The translations under genes and the position numbers were made by a program. Shown piece by piece: positions 41,345 through 53,049 of a DNA stretch of 64,000 nt (positions are counted from its first letter, which is position 1; the number at the start of each line of letters is the position of its first letter). The notes beneath the pieces were generated by a model. It was not told the origin of the DNA, made no database searches, and worked only from the letters and a program-made list of their open reading frames with translations. Origin of the DNA: Ichthyophis bannanicus (Eukaryota; Chordata; Amphibia; Gymnophiona; Ichthyophiidae); assembly GCA_033557465.1 (NCBI GenBank), contig CM066032.1, positions 61,726,955 through 61,790,954 of the forward strand, written 5' to 3'.

Positions 41345-42440
41345 TCAATGGAAGGGCCCTGTTAGCCCCGCCTGAAGCACTGCTGAACCAAACCAAGTAT
41401 CTCTGTTCGCCTGCACATCAAGGCGGTAATGCTTCACAAAGGAGTGAGGCGAAGCCCATGTTGCTGCTTTACATATCTCCTCCACTGGCACCAAGCTACA
41501 CTCTGCCCAAGATGCGGCTTGCGCCCTAGTGGAATGAGCCCTCAGCTCGGCCGGAACCAAACGGCCCCGCAAGAGATACGCTGACGCGATCGCCTCCTTC
41601 AACCATCGAGCAATCGAACCCTTAGATGCTGCCTCACCTTTTCGAGCACCTGCAAACAGAACGAACAATCTGTCCAACTTACGAAAACTAGCCGTCCTGG
41701 CCAAATACTTTTGCAACGCCCTCTTAATGTCTAAGCGATGCGGCCGCTCCGCAACTCGATCGGATCCACTAGACGGGAACACCGGCAACGACACCACCTG
41801 GTTCATATGAAAACCTGAAACCACTTTTGGTAAAAAGGAAGGTACCGTTCTCAAAACCACCTTAGACTCTGAAAAGGTCAGAAAGGGCTTTCTACAGGAC
41901 AGAGCCTGCAACTCAGACACTCGCCGCGCCGATGCCATAGCTACTAGAAAAACCACCTTTAGGGTCAAATCCTTCAACGTCACCCTAGCCAACGGCTCAA
42001 AAGGTGCCTTCCGCAACACCTCCAAGACCAAAGGCAGGTCCCAGGACGGAACCACTCGCCGCCGCGGCGGTCTCAGCAACGCCACCACCTTCAAAAAACG
42101 TTTCACATCCGCATGACTAGCCAGGGAAGCGCCCTGCACCTTCCCCCTGTAACAGGCCAGAGCTGCCAACTGCACTTTCAATGACGCCGCCGCTAAGCCC
42201 TTCTGAAACCCGTCCTGTAAGAAAGCTATGACATGCGGCACAGATGCTTTAAGGGGTACCACTGACCTATCTGCACACCAGGCCTCAAAAATACGCCACA
42301 CTCTAACATACGCCAGCGAAGTCGACCTCCGTCTCGCTTTCAGCAGGGTCGCTATCACCGCGCTGGAATAACCCCTCGACTTCAACCTAGCCCGCTCAAT
42401 AGCCAGGCCGTAAGCGAGAATCGATCCACCTGGGGCATGC
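41345..42440 (-). CDS. DIRS C tyrosine recombinase (YR), intact
   Basis: About 365 residues. Motifs: R-R-R-S-T-S-L-A-Y and V-W-R-I-F-E-A-W-C, first arginine in S-A-R-R-V-S-E-L-Q-A-L (about 41910-41945), H-x-x-R box in A-H-S-T-R-A-Q-A-A-S (about 41518-41550) and the tyrosine in H-Y-R-L-D-V (about 41415-41435). All catalytic residues are present and there is no stop. The open frame runs upstream to 43651 over RT-RNase H; the N-terminal boundary used here is where similarity to the B recombinase starts. Confidence 0.87.
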
Positions 42441-44402
42441 ACAGAGGACCCTGCATCAAAAGATCCGTTCGCACCGGAAGCCTCCAGGGAACTGCCACCA
42501 GCAGTCTCACCAAGTCCGCGTACCACGGCCTCCATGGCCAATCCGGAGCAATCAGGATCACTCGCCCCTTGTGCCCCTCGATGCGCTGCAACACTCTTCC
42601 AATTAACACCCACGGAGGAAACACATACAGAAGTTGCTCCTGTGGCCAAACTTGAACCAGCGCGTCCAGCCCCTTGGACATGCACTCTCTTCTCCTGCTG
42701 AAGAAGCGGTCTACCTTCGCCGACTGAAAGGTCGCCATGAGATCCATGACTGGCATTCCCCAGCGCTGAACTAGACTCGCAAAAACGTCGGGATGAAGAA
42801 CCCATTCTCCGGGGTCTACCTTCACTCGACTCAGGAAGTCGGCCTGCACATTGTCCACTCCTGCTATGTGCGCCGCCGACACGGCCTCCAGATTCTGCTC
42901 TGCCCATTCGAAAAAACTGTCTGCCTCTGCCTCCAGGGACCGACTGCTGGTGCAGCCCTGCCGATTGATGTAGGCCACCGCCGTCGCGTTGTCCGAGAAC
43001 ACGCGAACTGCCTTCCTCTGCAGAAAGGGACGAAACTCCTGTAACGCCAACGCTACCGCTCTCAACTCCAACCTGTTGATCGACCACGACCTTTCTTGGG
43101 CGGACCACTCTCCCTGCGCTATGCGCCCCTGGCAATGGGCTCCCCAGCCCAGAAGACTGACATCTGTAGTGAGCGCTACCAAAGAAGGCACCTCCAGCGG
43201 CATGCCCCTTACCAGATTTCCCGGACTCAACCACCATTGCAGGGCCTGGCGAGTCTGAGGCAGACACACCAACTTCCGAGACAGGGCATCCCTTTGATGC
43301 GACCACCTCCACAGCAATGCCCTCTGCAACGGTCTCATGTGGGCTCGCGCCCACGGCACCAAGTCCAGAGTCGCCACCATCGTCCCCAGCACCCTTAGAT
43401 ACTCCCAGGCGCTGGGACTCCGCATGCCGAGAAACCGAACAATCAGCCGCTGCAGCGCCACACTCCGCTGTGGGGGGAGAAACACCCGACCGACGCCGGT
43501 GTCGAACTGAGCCCCCAGATACTCCAGATCTTGAGACGGCTCCAACTTGCTCTTCGCCACGTTTACCACCCAACCGAGACTCTGCAGCAAGGACACCACT
43601 TTGGCCGTAGCCGACACGCTCTCTTCTCGGGACTTCGCCCTTATCAGCCAATCATCCAGATATGGGTGCATCAACACTCCGTCCCTGCGCAAGGCCGCCA
43701 CAACCACCACCATCACCTTGGTGAAGTACATGGCGCCGTTGCCAGGCCAAACGGAAATGCTTGAAACAGAAAATGTCCCATCGGGACCGCAAACCTGAGG
43801 AATTTCTGATGTTCCGGCCTGATCGGAATATGAAGGTACGCCTCGGACAGATCTAGCGAAGTCAAAAACTCCCCTTTTCGCACAGCGACGATAACGGACC
43901 TGAGGGTCTCCATCCGAAAATGAGACACCCGAAGACAACGATTTACTCTCTTTAGATCTAAAATGGGACGCCAAGACCCTTCTTTCTTTGGGACGACAAA
44001 GTAAATCGAGTATCGACCGCTTCCTAACTGGCTGGCAGGAACCGGAACAACCGCCCTCAAGTCCAGAAGCCGCTGCACCGTTTCCTGCACCGCCCTGCAC
44101 TTTGCGCTTGACCTGCACGGAGACTGAATGAAAGAATCGGAAACTGGCCGCTGCATCTCCAACGCATAACCTTCCCGAATCACCTCTAACACCCAGTGAT
44201 CGGAAGTGAGTCGGACCCAGGCAGGGTAGAACTCCCGCAACCGACCTCCCACGGGAATCAACTCTCCCTGGGCCCTCCTGACTTCATTGTGGCTTTCTGA
44301 AAGTGGAGGAAGAGGACGCAGGCGTAAATCCCCTGCTCGCCCCTCGAAACCCCCGAAAACCTTGGTTATGGGCCGGAAACCGTCCTCGCTGCAACTGACC
44401 AA
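42382..44402 (-). pseudogene. DIRS C RT-RNase H with one frameshift
   Basis: The RT start is in the frame 44402-43713 (Y-F-V-V-P-K-K-E-G-S-W-R-P-I-L-D-L, S-L-D-L-S-E-A-Y, F-G-L-A-T-A-P). A shift near 43730-43745 moves to the frame ending at 42382, which has the catalytic P-Y-L-D-D-W-L-I-R-A and the RNase H strings L-T-T-D-V-S-L-L-G-W-G, L-E-L-R-A-V and F-S-D-N-A-T. The first RNase H motif has Val in place of the usual Ala after the Asp; the Asp itself is kept. Confidence 0.86.
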
Positions 44403-44471
44403 ATCTCGGGGTCCGAAAACACCGAAAATCGCGCTGCTGTCCCCGAAGTCCGGGCCCGGACCTTCCCGGCC
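44282..44471 (-). pseudogene. DIRS C Gag, C-terminal tail cut off by the Penelope-like insertion
   Basis: On the minus strand this continues the Gag reading after the insertion, as an arginine-, glycine- and glutamine-rich tail that matches the B Gag tail in composition and position, and ends near the S-H-N-E string shortly before RT. Confidence 0.6.
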
Positions 44472-44485
44472 TTTGTTTATCCTCT

Positions 44486-44556
44486 CAATACTAGGCCTAA
44501 CCGGAGTTTAACAATGATGCGGTATATAAATAAGTGTTAAATAAATAAAATAATAA
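44486..44556 (+). mobile_element. Short L2 tail inside the Penelope-like insertion
   Basis: About 70 bases with GATGCGGTATATAAATAAG and a (TAAA)n-like end, i.e. only the last part of an L2 tail, between the left target duplication and the arm. It has no copy on the right side. Confidence 0.7.
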
Positions 44557-44902
44557 AAAACACAAACAACTCCACTAATTAACCAATTGTAGCATTTAGT
44601 AATTTTGTACTAAAAGGCTAACAGTAACGTAATGACAGGGGAGCACAGACCTCAGACAAGATCCCCAAAAATTCATTGAAAACTTCAAAACCGGTGAACC
44701 GGATTTCAGTAATTCATAGGGGAGAAATTTGCATCAATGGTCTGTTACCAACCCCCACCATCCGTCAAAACGTACTGAAAGGCTTATCTTATAACATACT
44801 GATGGGAATAATACAAAGCCACTTTAACTGATGCCACTCTAAATCTTCACTTACATAAGCTTACTTTATATATCAAAGCAACCTATTCACAAACAAGGAC
44901 AC
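44557..44902. repeat. Penelope-like element, left arm, outer part
   Basis: Reverse complement of about 56516-56861. The inner part of the arm resumes at 53050 beyond the L1. Confidence 0.88.
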
Positions 44903-45034
44903 GGGGCGGAGCCTGATGTCCAGCGGGTAAGACGCTTCGCGCTGAAGCTCCCGAGAGGCCTACTTAGAATCCTGACTTAATACCTATACAAACTTACTAT
45001 TTCGCTCCGGGCTGACCGGGGTACCTCGGGGGGG

Positions 45035-45883
45035 ATGGCGGCCCATAAACCAGCGCGCTTGGACTTCGGGTCTCCTTCTTCTTCTCACGGAAAACGTTCC
45101 AAAACCGAGGTGTCCTCCCCACAGAAGATGGTTCCATTTCGTGAAAACCCCGAAGTGCACCTGGAGATTTTGGAGGAACTACGCGGCGTGAAGGAATTGG
45201 TGCAGTCCAATGGAGAAGCGCTTCGAGCCCTGCGAGAAGACTTTGGAGTGCTCCAGGACCGACTTGAAAGTCTCTCATTACGGCAGGACAATATGGCGGG
45301 GGTCCTCGACTCGCACGCGGTGCGCTTGGGCGCACTGGACAAGGCTGAGCGCCAGATACAGAATCTTCAAAAAGAGTTAGAAGATAGCAATAATCGAGCC
45401 CGTCGCAACAATGTGAGGCTCATTGGAATACCGGAGGGGGTGGAAGCGGGAGATATGAGAGAATTCCTGCTCAAAACTCTTCCTTCCTTGCTGAAGATCA
45501 CCTTTCACAAAGAATTGGAAATCGATCGTGCACACCGTGTTCCTACCCACATGGCGCTCAACCGAACGACCCCCCGGCCTATTATCTTTCGCTTGCTACG
45601 ATATCAACAAGTGGAACAAATTTTAAATGCTGCCCGGGCGAACCATCATTTGGAATTTGAAGGTCACAAAGTCTCCTTCTTCCCTGATTTGGCAAAGCCT
45701 ACCGTTGACCGACGGAAGAAACTCCTTGCTTTTCGCCCTCGACTTCAACAGTTACAGGCTCGCTTTGGCCTGTTGTATCCCGCGAAGCTCCGAGTGACTC
45801 TCCACAACCAAACCAGGACATTCGAAGATCCTGATCTACTATCAACATTTTTAGACTCCAAAGAAGCAAAGCAGATGCGCTAA
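45035..45883 (+). CDS. L1 (plus) ORF1 protein
   Basis: A 282-residue frame from ATG to TAA without breaks. The N-terminus is short and basic; a coiled coil runs from about residue 35 to 120 (L-E-I-L-E-E-L-R-G-V, L-Q-D-R-L-E-S-L, I-Q-N-L-Q-K-E-L-E-D). The RRM-like core opens with R-R-N-N-V-R-L-I-G-I-P-E (about residue 125). The C-terminal domain contains R-A-H-R-V, P-I-I-F-R-L-L, and F-P-D-L-A. This is the RNA-binding chaperone of the L1 particle in the cytoplasm. No closer family could be told from sequence alone. Confidence 0.9.
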   Translation: MAAHKPARLDFGSPSSSHGKRSKTEVSSPQKMVPFRENPEVHLEILEELRGVKELVQSNGEALRALREDFGVLQDRLESLSLRQDNMAGVLDSHAVRLGALDKAERQIQNLQKELEDSNNRARRNNVRLIGIPEGVEAGDMREFLLKTLPSLLKITFHKELEIDRAHRVPTHMALNRTTPRPIIFRLLRYQQVEQILNAARANHHLEFEGHKVSFFPDLAKPTVDRRKKLLAFRPRLQQLQARFGLLYPAKLRVTLHNQTRTFEDPDLLSTFLDSKEAKQMR

Positions 45884-46315
45884 TCCAACGACGTGGACTC
45901 TTACTTGCCGGCTCTGTCCGCCATTTTGAAGGGCCCGACGCGGCGGTCATAGTCAAGCACAGGGACTACCTGGACTTTTCTTTCTTTCTTTCTATGACTT
46001 TCGTTTTGTGGTCTCCTATCCCTCCATGATGTGTGCCTCGGTCGGATTCGGAGCACGCACAGTCCTACAGGTTATGTGTTTTTACAATTTTGGCCTTCTC
46101 TGGGGCTTCTCCCCGCAGACACATGGTCGCCAGTAATTTTTGGGGTTTTGCTTCTTCTCTACCGCGCTGCGGTTTTCTTTTTTTAATGTGGGGCGCTTCA
46201 TTGTATTATCTAAGCTTATTTTCTTTTATGCCATATGTACAGCCAGCTACAGTCAATATGAGGGACATTGTGAAATTAGGTGCGCTATCATGCTCAGAAT
46301 TTTTAACTTGTCTGA

Positions 46316-48108
46316 ATGGCTTTATGTAAAATCTTATCGCTCAATGTAAAGGGCATTAATAGTCCAATCAAAAGAAAGAAAATCCTTAGCTATCTTAGCC
46401 ATGAGCATGCTGATTTAGCGTTTCTTCAGGAAACGCACTTAAACTCTGCTGAAACACTGAAACTCAATGTTAAGCCTTATATGGTGGCTGCCTATTCTCC
46501 CGCCGTTTCCAAACGGTGCGGGGTAGCCATTCTGGTTAAGAAATCTTTGCAAGCTACTGTAATTGATACTAGCGCTGACAAGGAGGGTAGATGGGCCCGA
46601 GTACATCTTAAGGTTGGAGATAGTGAATTTACATGTATTTGCATTTATGCCCCGAATGTGGACAGCCCTGCTTACTATGCAAGTATTGCGCAGTTGGCAC
46701 AGGCCTCTGCCAATACTCCATTAATACTTGGTGGTGACTTTAATCAAGTGTTAGACCCTCTGATAGATAGACAGCCGCCTAGAACGAGTAGTCCACCCAA
46801 GAGTCTTGCTACCCTTACAGCTCTGATGCAAGATCTTGCGCTGGTAGATATATGGAGGCTGCTTCACCCCTCCGACTTAGAGTTCACTTTCTTTTCTGCC
46901 CCCCATCACTCCCAATCTAGAATAGATTTCTTTCTCATTTCCACAGCACTGATTTCTCAAGTAGATACGACTAGGACTCATCCTCTCCATATTTCAGATC
47001 ATGCTGCCATATCTTTATCATTACGTGTCACTGCGCGGGACGATTCTCCCCGAGCTTGGTTTTTTGATAGATCCCTACTGGGTCAAAAAGATTTTCAGGT
47101 TGATATAAAGGCCGCTATCCAAGATTATTTTCATTTTAACTCACCCCATGACACAGCGGGCTGGGCTTGGTGGGAGGGTTTTAAAGCATCTATCCGTGCC
47201 ACTATAACTAGCTATCAAATTCGGCAGGGGAAACAAAGAAAGCAGCATTTACTGATTCTAGAACAGCAGATACAAGCTGGGGAGCGTCTCCTCACGTCCC
47301 GTACTGACCCATGTATTTTACTCCGTTTACAACGCTTGCGTTTTCAATACAATCAGCTTTTGTATACTGCTGCTGTTAAAAATATTGAATCACAACAAGG
47401 GCTATATTATCGGGAAAATAATCGTGCTGGCAAATTATTAGCAAATGCCCTAAAAGGTCGAAAAGAAGCCAAGCGTGTTACCGCCCTTCGTAATCCGTCG
47501 GGGAGGGGCTTGGTCACTAAAGATACCGAAATCTTAGAACTCTTTCGTGATTTTTATACTCGGCTTTATCAATCTGAATGTGATTTTGAGCCAGATGTAT
47601 TTGAACGCTTACTTTCAGGGGTACAAAGACCGACCCTATCTGACGAAGATAGAGTGGCCTTGGACACACCATTTACTGTCTCAGAAATTCATTCTGCTAT
47701 CAAGAAATGTGCCTCAGGTCGAGCCGCAGGCCCAGACGGTCTCCCTGCTGAATTCTACAAAACCTTTCACGCTGACTTAGCTCCAGTTTTGAAAATTTAT
47801 TTTTCTGCTCTGGCCGAGGAGGGTTCTCCTTCTGGGTCCTTTTCAATGGCAAATGTTGTAGTTTTTGAGAAAGAGGGGAGAGACCCGCAACTAACAGCTA
47901 ATTATCGTCCAATTTCCCTCCTAAACGCGGACTATAAAATCTTTGCCACCATTTTCTCTACCCGGCTCTCGGATAGGATGCCTACCTTAATACACCCAGA
48001 TCAATGCGGTTTCATTCCTGGTAGATCAACTGCTGACAATGCTCGGACTCTATGCCATGTACTGACTACCGCAGTTAATCTTGATCGCCCATTTGTTGGC
48101 CTCTCACT
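46316..48108 (+). pseudogene. L1 (plus) ORF2, N-terminal half (endonuclease and early RT)
   Basis: 597 open codons. The endonuclease has L-S-L-N-V-K-G-I-N, the catalytic Glu in F-L-Q-E-T-H-L, L-G-G-D-F-N, S-R-I-D-F-F and the final S-D-H-A-A-I, so every active-site motif is present. The early RT follows with A-G-P-D-G-L-P-A-E-F-Y, Y-R-P-I-S-L-L-N-A-D-Y-K-I and C-G-F-I-P-G-R-S-T. The frame is cut at L-S-L by the hAT-like insert; the open frame reads on to 48220 into the insert by chance. Confidence 0.9.
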
Positions 48109-49004
48109 CAGGGGCGGCCCAAGGGGGGTGCGGGGCCATGTGCGGAGACTCGGTGCGGGGCCTCATTTGCATAAGGGGCCTCATTTGCATAAATATTTGC
48201 ATAATGTTACCATACACTAACTTTTAGTAAACATGCCTCTTCATGAGTGTATGGATAAAGAAAGACAAAGATTTCTACATTACTATAATCCAGTGCCAAC
48301 CGCCAGGCACATTAGGAACTACTACAAACACTGCCCATTTAGAACCCATAGCAAACCCACCGTATCCTAACAGCACTACCAAGACTCATAAAGCACCATA
48401 CCCTACCTATCAAAAGGCAACACTGCAAATATTAAACCAATACATTTCAGAGAATAACAATACATGATCTACTGGGGAAAGAGAACAAGTGGCAATGTCA
48501 AATAGGAATTACATAAACAGAATACCTCAGCTCAGTTACACATGCAGAACATAGACCATCACCAAACAAGGAATCACAATTTAAAAACAGGAAGACAATA
48601 ATTAAACTGGGAACCCTAAAAGCCAAACTTGGAATGTACAACAATGTTGAAATAAAACTATAAATTAATTTCCTCTTGTACTAAACAAAGCACCGACATT
48701 AATGATGCACATTTCCCAGAGCTGACATATTCCAGTTAATAAATTCAAAATAAAGAGATATCTTTGTACCTTTTGTGCATTTTTTTTTTCAGTTGCAATT
48801 GTTCCAGTCACTTTCTTCTGGTTTATTTGTGTCTTCTGCTAACTCTCCATCGTCTGCTGTCCATTTGTCCTTTCTTCTCTCCTCTAGTTTTTTTCCATTC
48901 TCTCTCTACATCTGCTTTAACATAATAATCTTTCTCCTTTTGCTCTTTCCTCATTCCTATTTCATCCACTCAAATTTTACCCCTCCATCCTCAATCCCCA
49001 CTTA

Positions 49005-49126
49005 GGGGCTTGTTTACAAAGCCGCGGTAGCGGTTTGCGATCGTAATCGGAGCCGCGGCCCCATTGATTTCAATGGGGCCGCGGCTGCGATCGCAAACCA
49101 CTACCGCGGCTTTGTAAACAAGCCCC
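49005..49126. mobile_element. Palindromic Harbinger-like MITE
   Basis: 122 bases from GGGGCTTGTTTACAAAG to its reverse complement, pairing almost completely around a centre near 49065. Flanked by TTA (49002-49004 and 49127-49129). A three-base TTA target and a G-rich end are features of PIF/Harbinger MITEs. No coding capacity. Confidence 0.82.
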
Positions 49127-49259
49127 TTAGTCTCCCAATACCCGGCCAATTGTAGATTTTTCTTCCCTCCCACACAAAATATTCTTCCCCTCTCCATTTC
49201 ACTCTCCCAGCCCCATCCCCTTCTAATCTCCCCCAACATCAGCTCCCTTTTAGTTGCAG

Positions 49260-50272
49260 CCCCACCCAGTATCCGCTCCCTTCTAGTCCCCACATCAGCC
49301 CATTTCCAGTCCTAGCTCCCCCATCCATTCCCAGTCCTATCCGAGTCCCTTCATCAGCTCATTTCCAATACCAGCCTCCCATCAGCCCATTTCTAGTCCT
49401 TTCCTAGCCCCACCATCAGCCCATGTTAAATCCTAGCTCCCCTCCACTCAGCCCATTTCTAATCCAAGCCCCCCATGAACCTACTTCCAGTTCTAGCCCC
49501 TCCATGAGTCCATTTCAATCCAAGCCCCCACCACAGCCCATTTCCAATCTTAGCTCCCCCAACACCCAATTCCCAGTCCTATCCTAGCCCCTCCATCAGC
49601 CCATTTCCTGTCCTAGCTCCTTCCCCTAAGAGCCCATTCCAAGCCCCCCTCCCCATCAGCTATTTGCAGTTCAAGCCCCCTTCCACTCAGCCCATTTCCA
49701 GTCCTAGCAACCCCCTCCAACCCATTACCAGTCCTAACCTCCCCATCAGCCCACTCCCAGTCCTAATCCCACCAGCCCATTTCCAGTCCTAATCCCCCAT
49801 CACCCAATTTTTAGTTTAAGCCCCCCCATAGCCCATTACCAGTCCTAACCCCCCATCAACCCACTTTCAGTCCTAATCCCATCAGCCCATATACAGATTT
49901 AGCTCCCCCATAGCCCATCACCACTCCTAAACCCCCCCAAGCCATCACCACTCCTAAACCCCCCCAAGCCCATCACCACTCCTAACCCCCACAGCCCATC
50001 ACCACTCCTAACCCCCCCAAGCCCATCACCACTCCTACCCCCCCAGCCCATCACCACTCCTAACCCCCCCAGCCCATCACCACTCCTAACCCCCCTCAGC
50101 CCATCAACACTCCTAACCCCCCCCCCAGCCCATCAACACTCCTAACCCCCCCCAGCCCAGCCCAGCCCAGCCCATCAACACTCCTAAACCCCCCCCCAGC
50201 CCAGCCCAGCCCAGCCCAGCAACACTCCTAAACCCCCCCCCAGCCCAGCCCAGCCCAGCCCAGCCCAGCGAA
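49260..50272. repeat. C-rich minisatellite in the hAT-like element
   Basis: Units like AGCCCATCACCACTCCTAAC with C runs repeat from about 49890 to 50110 with a period near 25-30 bases, then shrink into CCCAGCCCAG runs to 50272. Between 49260 and 49890 the units are more diverged (CCCATTTCCAGTCCTA). Strongly strand-asymmetric, with almost no G runs on the plus strand. Confidence 0.8.
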
Positions 50273-50278
50273 AATTAA

Positions 50279-50700
50279 AAGAAAAGAAAACCTGTCTGCT
50301 GCCGCGGTCGGGGCCGCCGCGGCAGAATCGAGCGTGCCGCGGGGCCCCCCTGTGCACGGCAGAGCCTGCCCTCCTTGTAGCAGCTCTCTCTTTGGAGCTG
50401 AAAAGTCAGACGCGCCGGCTTGCAGAGCAGAGCGCGAGGGAAGAGTTTCTCCCTCGCTGCTCTGTTAAGCCCGCGGGGGCTGATGGGAAGTTCCCATCAG
50501 CCCCCGCGGGCTTAACAGAGCAGCGAGGGAGAAACTCTTCCCTCGCGCTCTGCAAGCCGGCGCGTCTGACTTCAGCTCCAAAGAGAGAGCTGCTACAAGG
50601 AGGGCAGGCTCTGCCGTGCACAGGGGGGCCCCGCGGCACGCTCGATTCTGCCGCGGCGGCCCCGACCGCCGCAGCAGACAGGTTTTTTTTTTTCTTTTCA
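50279..50700. repeat. GC-rich palindrome of about 420 bases
   Basis: Arms of about 205 bases (50279-50486 and about 50492-50700) are reverse complements around GGGAAGTTCCC (about 50484-50494), with a few mismatches. A second, smaller palindrome follows at 50719-50774 (GAATGTTTTTTGCGCGGGG and its inverse). Long frames in this stretch are by-products of GC-rich sequence. Confidence 0.88.
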
Positions 50701-50805
50701 ATTTTACTTTTCAAAAAGAATGTTTTTTGCGCGGGGCCCCCTGAAACGCGGGGCCCTGTGCAAAAAACATTCTCGCTCAATGGACGGGCCGGCCCTGCTC
50801 TCACT

Positions 50806-52804
50806 TGATGCTGAGAAGGCCTTTGATCGATTAGAGTGGCCCTTCCTGTTTGCAGTCCTCCGCTGGTACGGATTCGGGGAAGGTTTTCTCCGTTGTCTTC
50901 GCACCATGTACGCACAGCCTACAGCCAGTATATGTGCCAATGCTTTAAAGTCTCAGCCTTTTCCCCTTCAACGCGGCACTCGCCAGGGATGCCCACTGTC
51001 TCCACTTCTCTTCGATCTTGCACTCGAGCCCTTGGCTTTACTAATCCGGCAATCGGAGGAGATTCATGGAGTCCCCTTCACCCATAGGGAAATCAAAATT
51101 TCAGCATACGCTGATGATCTTATGCTTTTTGTCTCTATAGATTCAGTACCGGCTGTCCTAGAGCAAATTGGTAAATACTCACAACTGTCCGGTTATAAGA
51201 TAAATTGGACCAAGTCGGTAGCCTTCCCATTAAATCCTTTGCTTCATCAGGCAGATATGCAACCCTTCCCCTTTTTATGGCAACCTCGCATGGTCAAATA
51301 CCTTGGGGTTCACTATTGTTCTCCTTTGGAAGACACTATCTCCTTCAATGCCAAAGACTTAACCTCTAAAGTCCGGGCGCTTACTCACCGCTGGACTCCT
51401 TTAACACTTACCTGGTGGGGTCGATTAGAAACCATAAAAATGATGATTGTTCCGAAAGTGAATTATATCTTAGAAATGTTGCCCTGTCTCTTCCCTCGAC
51501 GTATATATAAAGATATAGAGGGCCTTCTGACTAGATACCTGTGGCAAAACAAGACACCTAGGATAGCGAAACATAAGCTGCAAGCAGATAAGGAAAATGG
51601 GGGTGTCAGATTCCCTGATTTCCTGAAGTATCATCAATCTTTTCTTCTCAAACAAGGCGCTCGTTGGCTGGAAGATCCAGTACCGAGTAGACCTGTGTGG
51701 CTAGACATAGAAGAGGACCTTTGCAAACCGATTCCTCTTACTTTTCTCCCTGGTATGACTCTCCCATCAGACTCCCACTTTCCACCAATGCTTTTAGACA
51801 CCTTAGGTGCCTTTAATAATCTCATGCAATCTTTAGACTCCAGACTCTGTCCGATAGACAAGCTCCCACTTTGGTACAACACTCGATTTCAAATACAAAA
51901 TAAACCGATGGCGTGGAGCCCCTGGTACACTAGGGGCATTTGGACTCCTAGTCAGTTGTTCCATGAAGGTCGCTGGAAAACTTTTAGTGAATTGCAAATT
52001 GAATTTGGTCTCCCAGCGAAACACTACTTTCAGTTGGTGCAACTTCAGCATTGCCTTCGGAGTGCTAAGGTGCTCCCGCCATCGGCCTCCCCTACACAAG
52101 GTTGGTTGGAGACTATCCGATCTATCGGTAGTTCACCGGGTGTAGCATCCAATTTTTACAAAACCTTATGTAATGCTATAACTAGGGATACCCCTATAGC
52201 GCAGAAAGCATGGGAGAGAGAATTGCATGTGACTTTGACCCCGGAGCAATGGAGCCTTGTCTGGAGTAGAGTGACACGGGTCTCCCGATCCGCCTCACTC
52301 ACTCAGACACTCTTCTTTCTGGCCCACCGGTGTTTTTACACTCCTGACAGATTAGCCAAATGGAACACTACTCAGGGCAATAGTTGTTGGACATGTCATG
52401 CGGCCATTGGTTCACTACCTCATGTTATGTATGAATGTCCCGCACTACAGTATTACTGGAGTCGGGTCTGGGGTCGTATCCAGTCTATTTTGCACTTTCA
52501 AGAGCCCCTTACTTGGAGGATAGTGGGACTTCGCTCAGCTGCGGGGATCCCCTCTCTTCCAAAAAAGGCTTACTTCCTTTTGGACTTTATGCTTGGCATT
52601 GCTATTTCCCTAATTACGAAATACTGGAAAAATAGCTCCCAGCTGAGCCCCAATGAATGGTGGAATCATGTCTGTCTTTACAGTAAATATGAACAAGTAC
52701 CTCGTATGTTTGCTTCCCCCATTCAGACTCCTCATTATCGGTCTAAATGGAAGATGCTCAATGACTATGTACATTCTGCTCAATGCTCTCATCTGACTGT
52801 CTAA
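50806..52804 (+). pseudogene. L1 (plus) ORF2, C-terminal half (RT core and zinc knuckle)
   Basis: 666 open codons up to the TAA at 52804. They continue from D-A-E-K-A-F-D-R-L-E-W, then R-G-T-R-Q-G-C-P-L-S-P-L-L-F, the catalytic Y-A-D-D (about 51106-51117), Y-K-I-N-W-T-K-S and V-K-Y-L-G-V-H-Y. The far C-terminus has C-W-T-C-H-A-A with H-V-M-Y-E-C-P, a cysteine-histidine motif common to L1 ORF2. The frame happens to stay in register with the first half because the insertion plus duplication is a multiple of three. Confidence 0.9.
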
Positions 52805-53049
52805 ATTTGTATATATCTTTGTCCCATGATTATTCTGTATCGCAGATACTCTTTTGATTGTTTTGATGTATAATCACTGTTGTTTGGAAGCGCTCACATA
52901 CTGACATAATCAGTTAGAGAAGAAGCGTGGGGGTGGGGGGTAATTGGGTTTACTTTTCTTTATTGTATAATTGTTTTGTCTCCTTTGGTGTGTTGTTTCT
53001 TTTGTTTGTTGCAAAATGAAAATAAAAGTCTAAAAAAAAAAAAAAAAAA

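Larger units (their letters stand above)
48109..50797. mobile_element. Non-autonomous hAT-like DNA element, composite
   Basis: Ends CAGGGGCGGCCC and GGGCCGGCCCTG are nearly inverse of each other and are flanked by a perfect 8-base duplication CTCTCACT (48101-48108 and 50798-50805). This is typical of hAT elements. No transposase was found in 2689 bases. Contents: short GGGGCCTCATTTGCATAA repeats (48156-48200), an unassigned AT-rich part (48230-48780), a Harbinger-like MITE (49005-49126), a C-rich minisatellite and a long GC-rich palindrome. Confidence 0.85.
44903..53049 (+). mobile_element. L1-clade LINE, full-length, split by a hAT-like element
   Basis: Target duplication AAACAAGGACAC (44891-44902 and 53050-53061), a short 5' leader of 132 bases, ORF1 (45035-45883), a 432-base gap, ORF2 in two open halves (46316-48108 and 50806-52804), a 3' region and a poly(A) tail. 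The only disabling event visible is the 2.7-kb insertion, so the element was apparently intact when it was hit. It is a different L1 lineage from the one at 24001. Confidence 0.93.

Noticed and set aside
50279..50700. Possible CpG-island promoter
   Set aside because: GC-rich and CpG-rich, but wholly explained as a palindrome within a DNA element, with no gene next to it.
50392..50915. Open frames on both strands in the GC-rich palindrome
   Set aside because: The two strands give nearly the same peptides because the sequence is palindromic; stop codons are rare by composition.
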